From Streptomyces albicerus (GTDB taxonomy: Bacteria; Actinomycetota; Actinomycetes; Streptomycetales; Streptomycetaceae), in contig NZ_VWMY01000075.1 of assembly GCF_008905045.1 (NCBI RefSeq), positions 1-45,438 on the forward strand: 45,438 bases of DNA, written 5' to 3'. The position numbers and the translations under genes were made by a program. The notes below the pieces were generated by a model. It was not told the DNA's origin and ran no database searches. It was given only the letters and a program-made list of their open reading frames with translations. Below are positions 1-7,237 of this stretch, piece after piece. Numbering within the stretch: position 1 is the first letter of the stretch; each line of letters starts with the position of its first letter.

Positions 1-143
1 ACCCGTCCCATCCTTCTGGGGCTCCGCCCCAGACCCCGTCGGGGGCCAGCCCCCGAACCCCCGCTCCTCAAACGCCGGAGGGGCTGATTTTCAGCGGGGG
101 CGCAGCCCCCAGGGATGGGACGGGTAGGGGCGGCGGGGGCGGA
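1..143. repeat. Dispersed GC-rich intergenic repeat, family A, copy 1
   Basis: Positions 1-38 and 64-87 match 41062-41099 and 41100-41123 essentially base for base, so this is one of two copies in the window. This copy carries an extra 26 bases (38-63) between the two shared blocks. Bases 1-13 are the exact reverse complement of 113-125, and 113-143 continues as the inverse of the flank that precedes copy 2, so the unit can fold as a long hairpin. The left arm probably continues beyond the window edge. The 3' end of the histidine kinase gene lies inside it. I recognise the motif around CTCCTCAAACGCCGGAGG as very common in Streptomyces intergenic DNA. Confidence 0.8.
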
Positions 144-1324
144 AACACCACCTCCACCCACAGCCCGCCCTCCACCCGGGCCCGAGCCTCCACCACTCCC
201 CCATGCGCCGCGGCGATCGCGGCCACGATCGAGAGACCCAACCCCGCCCCCTCCCGAGACCGCACCCGCTCGGCCCCCAACCGCCGGAAGGGCTCGAACA
301 GGGCCCCGATCTGATCCCCCGGCACCACAGGCCCGCTGTTCGCGACCCGCAAGGAGGCCCGCCCCTCGACGACCCCGGTCCAGACGGTGACCCAACCCCC
401 CTCCCCCTCGGGCAAGTTGTGCCGCACGGCATTCTCGGCGAGGTTGCTCACCAGCCGCCCGATCAGCTGAGGATCCCCGAGCAGCGGCGCGGGCATGAGC
501 TCGGCGGACACCCGGGGCCCGGACCCGCCGTCGGGCAACAGCTCACGCACGAGAGCGGCGAGATCCACGCACTCCCGCTCCCGCACCCCCCGCTGACTAC
601 GCGCCAGCGTCAACAACGCCTCGATCAACCGCTCCTGCTCCTGCCCCGCGGCCCGCACCCGCAGACAGGCCGACCGCAGAGCGGCGACATCGGCGTCGGG
701 ATCGGCGAGCGCGACATCGACGATGGCCTGCTGAAGGGTGAGCGGCGTACGCAACTCGTGCGACGCGTTCGCGACGAACCGCCGCTGCGCCTCGAAGGCA
801 CCCTCGAGCCGAGCGAGCAGATCGTCGAACGTATCGGCGAGATCCTTGAGTTCGTCGTCCGGCCCGGCCACGGCGAGCCGCCGGTGGAGATCGTCCGCGG
901 AGATCCGCCGAGCCGTGGCGGTCATCGTGCGCAACGGCGCGAGCACCCGCCCGGCGACCAGCCACCCGAGCGCGAGCGAGGCAACCGCCATGACGCCGAG
1001 CGCGACCCCCGACTCGACGAAGAGCTGATGCAACTGGTCGCTGCGCTGGACGGCCAGCTGCTCGCGTACGTATCCCTCGACGGCGGGCGCCCCCGCCCCC
1101 AAATCCCCGGAAGGCACATCGGGCCTGCTCACCGCGATCTGGTCGCCCCGATCGGCCACGAGCGCGTACGTGAGCGCCAGCAGCACCGCTCCCGCCGCCA
1201 CGAAGAGCCCGCTGTACAACAAGGTCAGCCGCCACCGGATGCTCTGCGGCCCACGCAACCGCAGGTTCTGCGGCCCACGCAGCCGTATGTTCCGCGGTCC
1301 GCGCATCGCGAGGCGCATGGTCAC
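68..1324 (-). CDS. Two-component sensor histidine kinase
   Basis: This 418-residue membrane kinase should phosphorylate the response regulator encoded just upstream. An Arg-rich N-terminus with repeated R-L-R-G-P-Q units (residues 6-30) precedes TM1 (about 33-56). An extracytoplasmic loop of about 50 residues, TM2 (about 104-126) and a HAMP segment follow. The phospho-acceptor is His189 in ASHELRTP. An N-box (NLAENAVRHN) and a G-box (GAGLGLS) complete the kinase core. The GTG start overlaps the regulator's TGA by 4 bases (GTGA); an ATG lies two codons further in. The last 20 or so residues (...LKISPSGV) are encoded by dispersed repeat A rather than by a family domain. The signal sensed is unknown. 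Confidence 0.93.
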   Translation of the reverse strand: MTMRLAMRGPRNIRLRGPQNLRLRGPQSIRWRLTLLYSGLFVAAGAVLLALTYALVADRGDQIAVSRPDVPSGDLGAGAPAVEGYVREQLAVQRSDQLHQLFVESGVALGVMAVASLALGWLVAGRVLAPLRTMTATARRISADDLHRRLAVAGPDDELKDLADTFDDLLARLEGAFEAQRRFVANASHELRTPLTLQQAIVDVALADPDADVAALRSACLRVRAAGQEQERLIEALLTLARSQRGVRERECVDLAALVRELLPDGGSGPRVSAELMPAPLLGDPQLIGRLVSNLAENAVRHNLPEGEGGWVTVWTGVVEGRASLRVANSGPVVPGDQIGALFEPFRRLGAERVRSREGAGLGLSIVAAIAAAHGGVVEARARVEGGLWVEVVFPPPPPLPVPSLGAAPPLKISPSGV

Positions 1325-1974
1325 ACCCGGTATCCGGCCTGCGCCACCGTCTCGATCAACGGCGGCTCCCCGAGCTTGCGCCGCAACCGGCTGACCGTGA
1401 CCTTCACGGTCTGGGTGAACGGATCGGCCGCCTCGTCCCAGGCCCGCTCCAACAGTTCCTCGGCGGACACGACGGCACCGCGAGCACCCATCAGCAACTC
1501 CAGAACGGCGAACTCCTTTGGGCTGAGCGGCAGTTGGCGGCCATCGCGCGACGCCACCCGCCGAGCGGGGTCGAGCCGCAGATCGCCGTGGACCAGAACC
1601 GGCGGCAACGCGGGCTGCGCACGCCGCCCCAACGCCCGTATCCGCGCGACCAGTTCGGTGAACGCGAACGGCTTCGGCAGATAGTCGTCGGCGCCCATCC
1701 CGAGCCCCGCGACCCGGTCGGCGACCGTGCCGGACGCGGTCAGCATCAGTACCCGCGCCCGGCTGCCCCCCTCGGCCAGGGCCCGGCAGACCCGGTCTCC
1801 GTGCAGCCCGGGCAGATCACGGTCGAGTACGACGACGTCGTAGCCGTTGACCGTGGCCCGCTCCAGCGCCGCATGGCCGTCCAGCGCGGTGTCGACGGCC
1901 ATCCCCTCTCTGCGCAGTCCCGCCGCGACCGTCTCGGCGAGCTCCTCGTGGTCCTCGACCACCAATACGCGCAT
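1321..1974 (-). CDS. OmpR/PhoB-family response regulator
   Basis: This 217-residue DNA-binding regulator pairs with the downstream kinase. The receiver domain (about 1-115) shows the acidic pair E7/D8, phospho-acceptor Asp51 in VVVLDRDLPG and a conserved Lys in PKPFAF. The C-terminal winged helix (about 125-217) has the PLSPKEFAVLELL entry and ends in a typical TVAQAGYRV tail. I chose the ATG at 1974 because GGAG lies six bases upstream; the in-frame ATG at 1980 abuts that site directly. A long open frame extends further upstream but has no matching start signal. The pair is divergent from the secreted protein gene at 2134, a plausible target. Confidence 0.93.
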   Translation of the reverse strand: MRVLVVEDHEELAETVAAGLRREGMAVDTALDGHAALERATVNGYDVVVLDRDLPGLHGDRVCRALAEGGSRARVLMLTASGTVADRVAGLGMGADDYLPKPFAFTELVARIRALGRRAQPALPPVLVHGDLRLDPARRVASRDGRQLPLSPKEFAVLELLMGARGAVVSAEELLERAWDEAADPFTQTVKVTVSRLRRKLGEPPLIETVAQAGYRV

Positions 1975-2133
1975 CGGCATCTCCGGCTGCGTCTCCGGCT
2001 GCTGCGAACCCTGCGGCCAGACTGCCCGCCCGGCGGTAACAGGGTGGTAAGGGCGCCCGTTCCCGTGCCGTAACCGCCTGAGAGATGAGGTGGCTTGAGG
2101 ACTCGTATCCGAAGCACACCCAGGAGGAACCTC

Positions 2134-2655
2134 ATGCCAAGTACGACGAAACGGCACCGTCGGCTGACCGTGGCCTGCGCCCTGATCTCGGCCCTCACGC
2201 TCGGCGGGGTGTACGCGGGGCAGTCCATCGCGGCGGACTCGCCCTCGGGCGGCGAGTCGTCGACGAACCCCCCGAAGGACGACTCGACCGACTCGACCGA
2301 CTGGGAACGCCAGGACGACGCGTCCCGCGAGTACGCGGAGTGCATGCGCGACAACGGTCTGGAGGACTTCCCCGACATCGTCATCTACACGGCGAAGGAC
2401 GGCCGCGGCGTGAAAGTGAAGATGGACGGGGGCAAGGGCAAGCACCCCGCCCCGATCTCGAAGGAGTACCGGAAGGCCGCGCAGGCCTGCCGTCACGTCC
2501 TGGAGGACATCGGCGTGGATCTTCCGGTGCCGCCCGACGAGCCGCCCAACTGGAAGGACCGCCCCTCGCCGCCGGACTGCGGCCAGCGCGAAGGCTCCGA
2601 CGAGCGGAGCGCCGGACTCGTCCAGAGCAGTTCCGGACTCGTCCACAACAGCTGA
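2134..2655 (+). CDS. Small secreted protein of unknown function
   Basis: The product has 173 residues. The ATG is preceded by a strong AGGAGG at 2122-2127. The N-terminus is a classical signal peptide (K/R-rich start, hydrophobic core about 11-27, Ala-rich cleavage region near residue 32), followed by a Ser/Asp-rich stretch. The core contains YAECMRDNGLEDFPD. Cys-Met-Arg modules of this kind occur in small actinobacterial secreted proteins that often lie beside two-component systems or export genes. Two further Cys (in AACRH-like and PPDCGQ contexts) could pair. Its position opposite the response regulator suggests it is controlled by, or informs, that system. No enzymatic motif is visible. 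Confidence 0.85.
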   Translation: MPSTTKRHRRLTVACALISALTLGGVYAGQSIAADSPSGGESSTNPPKDDSTDSTDWERQDDASREYAECMRDNGLEDFPDIVIYTAKDGRGVKVKMDGGKGKHPAPISKEYRKAAQACRHVLEDIGVDLPVPPDEPPNWKDRPSPPDCGQREGSDERSAGLVQSSSGLVHNS

Positions 2656-2661
2656 CGCACC

Positions 2662-2697
2662 GCGGCCCCGGACGGATCAACTCCCGTCCGGGACCGC
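2662..2697 (+). terminator. Hairpin terminator after the secreted protein gene
   Basis: A 9-bp perfect stem (2667-2675 with 2684-2692, loop 2676-2683) is extended by four more pairs after a single mismatch. It starts 7 bases after the stop codon. There is no U-tract, as is usual in Streptomyces. Confidence 0.65.
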
Positions 2698-2776
2698 GCC
2701 GTTCACACCGTCAGCCGCACACCGCCGCACATCGTCGGCGGCACGCCATCAGCAGCACGCCGTCGGCCGCACGCGA

Positions 2777-4216
2777 TCAGCCCTCGATGGACGTCATCAC
2801 ATGCTTGATCCGCGTGTAGTCGTCGAACCCGTACGACGACAGGTCCTTGCCGTAGCCCGACTTCTTGAAGCCGCCGTGCGGCATCTCCGCGACCAGCGGG
2901 ATGTGCGTGTTGATCCACACGCAGCCGAAGTCGAGGACCTTGGACATGCGCATCGCGCGCGCGTGGTCCTTCGTCCAGACGGAGGAGGCGAGGGCGTACT
3001 CGACGCCGTTCGCGTACTCGACGGCCTGGGCCTCGTCCGAGAAGGACTGCACGGTGATGACCGGGCCGAAGACCTCGTTCTGGATGATCTCGTCGTCCTG
3101 CTTGACGCCGGAGACGACGGTCGGGGCGTAGAAGAAGCCCTTCTCGCCGACCCGGTGGCCGCCGGCCTCGACCTTGGCGTGGGCGGGCAGGCGCTCGATG
3201 AAGCCGGTGACCTGCTTGAGCTGGTTCGGGTTGTTGAGCGGCCCGTACAGCACGTCCTCGTCGTCCGGCTGCCCGGTCTTCGTATCGGCGGCGGCCTTGG
3301 CGAGCGCGGCCACGAACTCGTCGTGGATCGACTCCTGGACGAGGACGCGGGTGGCGGCCGTACAGTCCTGCCCGGCGTTGAAGTAGCCGGCCACCGAGAT
3401 GTCCTCGACGGCCTTGGCGATGTCGGTGTCCTCGAAGACGACGACAGGTGCCTTGCCGCCCAGCTCCAGGTGGACCCGCTTGACGTCCTTCGCGGCGGAC
3501 TCGGCGACGGACATGCCCGCGCGTACGGAACCGGTGATGGAGGCCATCGCCGGCGTCGGGTGCTCGACCATCAGCCGGCCGGTGTCGCGGTCGCCGCAGA
3601 TGACGTTGAAGACGCCCTTGGGGACGATCGAGCCGATGATTTCGGCGATCAGGACCGTGGAGGCGGGAGTCGTGTCCGACGGCTTGAGGACGACCGTGTT
3701 CCCGGCCGCGAGCGCCGGGGCGAACTTCCACACGGCCATCATCATCGGGTAGTTCCACGGCGCGACCTGCGCGCAGACGCCGACCGGCTCACGGCGGACG
3801 ATCGAGGTCAGGCCCTCCATGTACTCGCCGGCCGCGCGGCCCTCCAGCATGCGCGCCGCGCCCGCGAAGAAGCGGATCTGGTCGACCATGGGCGGGATTT
3901 CCTCGGACCGGGTGAGGCCCGTGGGCTTGCCCGTGTTCTCCACCTCGGCCGCGATCAGCTCCTCGGCCCGCTCCTCGAAAGCGTCGGCGATCTTGAGGAG
4001 GGCCTTCTGCCGCTCGGCGGGGGTCTGGTCGCGCCAGGCCGGGAAGGCCGCGGCCGCGGCCGCCATCGCGGCGTCGACGTCGGCCTGGCCGGACAGCGGC
4101 GCGGTGGCATAGGCCTCGCCCGTCGCGGGGTTGACCACGTCCGTGGTCCGTCCATCGGCGGCATCGCGGAACTCTCCGTCGATGTAGTTGCGCAGACGAC
4201 GCAGCTCGGTGCTCAC
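2777..4216 (-). CDS. NAD(P)-dependent aldehyde dehydrogenase, gamma-aminobutyraldehyde dehydrogenase-like
   Basis: This 479-residue enzyme probably oxidises 4-aminobutanal to GABA, or a related betaine-type aldehyde, in the cytosol. The whole ALDH fold is present: Asn155 in PWNYPMM, general base Glu251 in HLELGGKAP and nucleophile Cys285 in NAGQDCTAA. The KPSDTTP NAD-binding region and a C-terminal GGFKKSGYGKD are also visible. The GTG at 4216 is chosen for the GGAGGG six bases upstream; the open frame continues 90 codons further but with no family similarity. It is divergent from the Lrp regulator and the aminotransferase, which would supply its aldehyde substrate from putrescine. Substrate specificity is inferred from context. 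Confidence 0.9.
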   Translation of the reverse strand: MSTELRRLRNYIDGEFRDAADGRTTDVVNPATGEAYATAPLSGQADVDAAMAAAAAAFPAWRDQTPAERQKALLKIADAFEERAEELIAAEVENTGKPTGLTRSEEIPPMVDQIRFFAGAARMLEGRAAGEYMEGLTSIVRREPVGVCAQVAPWNYPMMMAVWKFAPALAAGNTVVLKPSDTTPASTVLIAEIIGSIVPKGVFNVICGDRDTGRLMVEHPTPAMASITGSVRAGMSVAESAAKDVKRVHLELGGKAPVVVFEDTDIAKAVEDISVAGYFNAGQDCTAATRVLVQESIHDEFVAALAKAAADTKTGQPDDEDVLYGPLNNPNQLKQVTGFIERLPAHAKVEAGGHRVGEKGFFYAPTVVSGVKQDDEIIQNEVFGPVITVQSFSDEAQAVEYANGVEYALASSVWTKDHARAMRMSKVLDFGCVWINTHIPLVAEMPHGGFKKSGYGKDLSSYGFDDYTRIKHVMTSIEG

Positions 4217-4256
4217 TGCCGGCCCTCCTGTCAGGTGTCCAATGGCTGAGACATCC

Positions 4257-4284
4257 ACCCTAGTCCGACGCTCCACGTTTTCAA
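4257..4284 (-). promoter_or_regulatory. Predicted promoter of the aldehyde dehydrogenase gene
   Basis: On the minus strand a TTGAAA -35 (4279-4284), a 16-base spacer and a TAGGGT -10 (4257-4262) sit about 40 bases before the GTG start. Both boxes suit the vegetative sigma factor HrdB. Confidence 0.6.
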
Positions 4285-4379
4285 CACCCCCGAATGGCCC
4301 AGAACTGCGAAATCCGCACATGGCGGCGGCGTAAACAACGAATTTCATCAATCGACCCTTGCGGAACTGCTGAGGCCTC

Positions 4380-4901
4380 ATGCACAGTGAGCACGTGTCC
4401 AGTCGTAGCGCAGAGCCGAAGGGCTCCCGAGAGACCCGGTCGGGGAACCACACTCCCCCGCTGGACAGCGTCTCCCTCGCCATCATCGAGCAGCTCCAGG
4501 AAGACGGCCGCAGGCCCTACGCCGCGATCGGCAAGGCCGTCGGCCTCTCCGAGGCGGCCGTGCGCCAGCGCGTCCAGAAGCTGCTCGACCAGGGCGTGAT
4601 GCAGATCGTCGCCGTCACGGACCCCCTCACCGTGGGCTTCCGCAGGCAGGCGATGGTGGGCATCAACGTCGAGGGCGACCTCGACCCGGTGGCGGACGCG
4701 CTGACGGACATGTCGGAAGTCGAGTACGTGGTGATGACCGCGGGCTCGTTCGACATCCTCGCCGAGATCGTCTGCGAGGACGACGACCACCTGCTGGACG
4801 TCATCAACAAACGCATCAGGGCCCTGCCCGGCGTGCGCTCCACCGAGAGCTTCGTCTACCTGAAACTCAAGAAGCAGACCTACATGTGGGGAACCCGATA
4901 G
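4380..4901 (+). CDS. Lrp/AsnC-family transcriptional regulator
   Basis: The product has 173 residues. A variable N-terminal tail of about 27 residues precedes the winged HTH (about 28-75, LDSVSLAIIEQLQEDGRRPY through AAVRQRVQKLLDQG) and a RAM/ligand-binding alpha-beta domain (about 85-165). The gene lies between the aldehyde dehydrogenase (divergent) and the aminotransferase (co-directional), so it probably responds to an amine or amino-acid intermediate and controls both. The start is uncertain: the ATG at 4380 has only a weak GAGG, and in-frame GTGs lie a few codons inside. It is translationally close to, or overlaps, the next gene. Confidence 0.9.
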   Translation: MHSEHVSSRSAEPKGSRETRSGNHTPPLDSVSLAIIEQLQEDGRRPYAAIGKAVGLSEAAVRQRVQKLLDQGVMQIVAVTDPLTVGFRRQAMVGINVEGDLDPVADALTDMSEVEYVVMTAGSFDILAEIVCEDDDHLLDVINKRIRALPGVRSTESFVYLKLKKQTYMWGTR

Positions 4902-4903
4902 CC

Positions 4904-6274
4904 GTGAGCACCCAGCCGAAGGACCTCAGCCGGACCGCGTACGACCACCTGTGGATGCACTTCACCCGCATGTCCTCGTACGAGAACGCGCCCGTCCCCA
5001 CGATCGTCCGGGGCGAGGGCACCTACATCTACGACGACAAGGGCAAGCGCTACCTCGACGGTCTCTCGGGTCTGTTCGTGGTCCAGGCGGGCCACGGCCG
5101 CACCGAGCTGGCCGAGACGGCGTTCAAGCAGGCGCAGGAGCTGGCCTTCTTCCCGGTGTGGTCCTACGCCCACCCGAAGGCCGTCGAGCTGGCCGAGCGC
5201 CTCGCGAACTACGCTCCGGGCGACCTGAACAAGGTCTTCTTCACCACGGGTGGCGGCGAGGCGGTCGAGACGGCCTGGAAGCTCGCCAAGCAGTACTTCA
5301 AGCTGGTGGGCAAGCCGACCAAGTACAAGGTCATCTCGCGCGCGGTCGCCTACCACGGCACCCCGCAGGGCGCCCTGTCCATCACCGGCCTGCCCGCCCT
5401 GAAGGCCCCGTTCGAGCCGCTGGTCCCCGGCGCCCACAAGGTCCCGAACACCAACATCTACCGTGCCCCGCTCTTCGGCGACGACCCGGAGGCCTTCGGC
5501 CGCTGGGCCGCCGACCAGATCGAGCAGCAGATCCTCTTCGAGGGCCCGGAGACGGTCGCGGCGGTCTTCCTGGAGCCGGTGCAGAACGCCGGCGGCTGCT
5601 TCCCGCCGCCGCCCGGCTACTTCCAGCGCGTACGCGAGATCTGCGACCAGTACGACGTCCTGCTGGTCTCCGACGAGGTCATCTGCGCCTTCGGCCGGCT
5701 CGGCACGATGTTCGCCTGCGACAAGTTCGGCTACGTACCGGACATGATCACCTGCGCCAAGGGCATGACCTCGGGCTACTCCCCGATCGGTGCGTGCATC
5801 GTCTCGGACCGCCTCGCCGAGCCGTTCTACAAGGGCGACAACACCTTCCTGCACGGCTACACCTTCGGCGGCCACCCCGTGTCGGCCGCGGTCGGTATCG
5901 CCAACCTCGACCTGTTCGAGCGCGAGGGCCTCAACCAGCACGTGCTGGACAACGAGAGCGCGTTCCTGACCACCCTCCAGAAGCTGCACGACCTGCCGAT
6001 CGTCGGCGACGTCCGGGGGAATGGTTTCTTCTACGGCATCGAGCTGGTGAAGGACAAGGCCACCAAGGAGACCTTCACGGACGAGGAGTCGGAGCGTGTG
6101 CTCTACGGCTTCGTCTCCAAGAAGCTCTTCGAGTACGGCCTCTACTGCCGCGCCGACGACCGCGGTGACCCGGTGATCCAGCTGTCCCCGCCGCTGATCT
6201 CCGACCAGTCGACCTTCGACGAGATCGAGGGGATCGTCCGCCAGGTGCTGACGGAGGCCTGGGCGAAGCTCTGA
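4904..6274 (+). CDS. Class III PLP aminotransferase, putrescine/GABA aminotransferase-like
   Basis: This 456-residue fold-type I enzyme probably moves the amino group of putrescine or GABA to an oxo-acid acceptor. Asp257 in VSDEVICAFGR contacts the pyridine nitrogen, and Lys286 in TCAKGMTSGYSP forms the Schiff base. A GGGEAVETAWKLA segment binds the phosphate. The GTG at 4904 is preceded by GGGGA; an ATG at 4886 (six codons earlier, overlapping the regulator by 16 bases) is the alternative. It is transcribed with the Lrp gene. With the divergent dehydrogenase it would give a putrescine to 4-aminobutanal to GABA route. The substrate is inferred. Confidence 0.9.
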   Translation: MSTQPKDLSRTAYDHLWMHFTRMSSYENAPVPTIVRGEGTYIYDDKGKRYLDGLSGLFVVQAGHGRTELAETAFKQAQELAFFPVWSYAHPKAVELAERLANYAPGDLNKVFFTTGGGEAVETAWKLAKQYFKLVGKPTKYKVISRAVAYHGTPQGALSITGLPALKAPFEPLVPGAHKVPNTNIYRAPLFGDDPEAFGRWAADQIEQQILFEGPETVAAVFLEPVQNAGGCFPPPPGYFQRVREICDQYDVLLVSDEVICAFGRLGTMFACDKFGYVPDMITCAKGMTSGYSPIGACIVSDRLAEPFYKGDNTFLHGYTFGGHPVSAAVGIANLDLFEREGLNQHVLDNESAFLTTLQKLHDLPIVGDVRGNGFFYGIELVKDKATKETFTDEESERVLYGFVSKKLFEYGLYCRADDRGDPVIQLSPPLISDQSTFDEIEGIVRQVLTEAWAKL

Positions 6275-6312
6275 TCTTCCATCTGGATGGATCTTCCGTC
6301 TGGATGATCAAC
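6275..6312. repeat. 17-bp tandem direct repeat
   Basis: Two adjacent near-identical 17-base units (ATCTTCCATCTGGATGG, then ATCTTCCGTCTGGATGA) follow the aminotransferase stop codon, just before the hairpin at 6316. Confidence 0.6.
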
Positions 6313-6315
6313 ACC

Positions 6316-6360
6316 GGCCCCGGTGGCGCCCGTTCGAGTGAGAATGGGCGCCCCGGGGCC
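6316..6360 (+). terminator. Strong hairpin terminator after the aminotransferase
   Basis: GGCCCCGG and GGCGCCC on the left arm (6316-6331, one bulged T) pair with GGGCGCC and CCGGGGCC on the right (6346-6360) around a 14-base loop. This separates the catabolic operon from the ABC genes. Confidence 0.7.
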
Positions 6361-6499
6361 GCGTGCTGTCCGGCCTCCCGGCCCCGACTCCCTAGCGTGC
6401 CCAGTGACCGATCGGCCCTGCCTTCGTTCCCCCGGACGGGGGACCGAGCGACCTCTCCGCTTAGGCACGGCACATCAGATCTGAACCGAGGTGTACGCG

Positions 6500-7237
6500 A
6501 TGGTGGCTCCGCCGGACAACGACGTGCTGTGGGCACGCGCCCTGCACGTCAAGCACAACGGCTCGCCCGCGCTCACCGGCGTCTCGCTCGGCGTGCGCGA
6601 GGGCGAGATCCTCGCCGTCGGCGGCCCGCGCGGCAGCGGCAAGACGACCCTGCTCCAATGCCTGTCGGGGCAGGTCATGGCCCAACAGGGCGAGGTCTGG
6701 TTCAACAGCACGCCCGTGCACACCATGGGCCCGCTGACCCGCGAACGGCTGCGCCGCGACCGCTTCACCTGGATCGACCCGACGCCTGTCCTCGTCCCCG
6801 AGCTGAACGCCTGGGAGAACGCGGCCCTGCCCCTGATGCTGCGCGGCGTCAGCCGCCGGCGGGCGAAGACCACCGCCCTGGAGTGGCTGGAGCGCCTCGA
6901 CATCGGCGGCTGCGCCCGCAAACGCCCGTACGCCCTGCTGCAGGCCGAGCGCCAGCGCGTGGCCATCGCCCGCGCGCTGGCCCCGACGCCGACCGTGCTC
7001 TTCGCCGACGAGCCGACCGCCCCGCTGCACCGCGCCGACCGCGCGCACGTGCTGCGTACGCTCACCACGGCGGCCCGTTCGCACGGCATCACCGTTGTCC
7101 TGGCCACGCACGACGCGGACGCCGCGGCGCTCGCCGACCGCACGGTGTCGCTGCTCGACGGGCGGCGGGTGAACACCGTCCATCTGCCGCCGGTGGCCGA
7201 GACGGAAGGCCGGGCCGCGTGCTCGCTCTCCGCCTAG
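6500..7237 (+). CDS. ABC transporter ATP-binding protein with degenerate motifs
   Basis: The product has 245 residues. The ATG at 6500 has GAGG eight bases upstream; an upstream in-frame GTG (6491) overlaps that site. Walker A (GPRGSGKT, about 42-49), Walker B (VLFADEP) and the H-loop His (LATHD) are intact. The Q-loop Gln is replaced (WIDPTP), the LSGGQ signature reads LLQAE (about 146-150) and the D-loop reads APLH instead of G-x-LD. Overall it resembles the MacB/LolD type that partners FtsX-like permeases. The downstream gene overlaps by 19 bases and supplies the membrane part. ATP turnover may be slow or regulated. The substrate is unknown. Confidence 0.88.
   Translation: MVAPPDNDVLWARALHVKHNGSPALTGVSLGVREGEILAVGGPRGSGKTTLLQCLSGQVMAQQGEVWFNSTPVHTMGPLTRERLRRDRFTWIDPTPVLVPELNAWENAALPLMLRGVSRRRAKTTALEWLERLDIGGCARKRPYALLQAERQRVAIARALAPTPTVLFADEPTAPLHRADRAHVLRTLTTAARSHGITVVLATHDADAAALADRTVSLLDGRRVNTVHLPPVAETEGRAACSLSA

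Noticed and set aside
2085..2819. Long open frames on other strands and frames throughout the window
   Set aside because: High GC gives many spurious frames; these show no signals or family motifs and lie opposite or over well-supported genes.
4217..4486. 90-codon N-terminal extension of the aldehyde dehydrogenase
   Set aside because: No family similarity; it runs through the promoter region and a strong GGAGGG-GTG start lies downstream.
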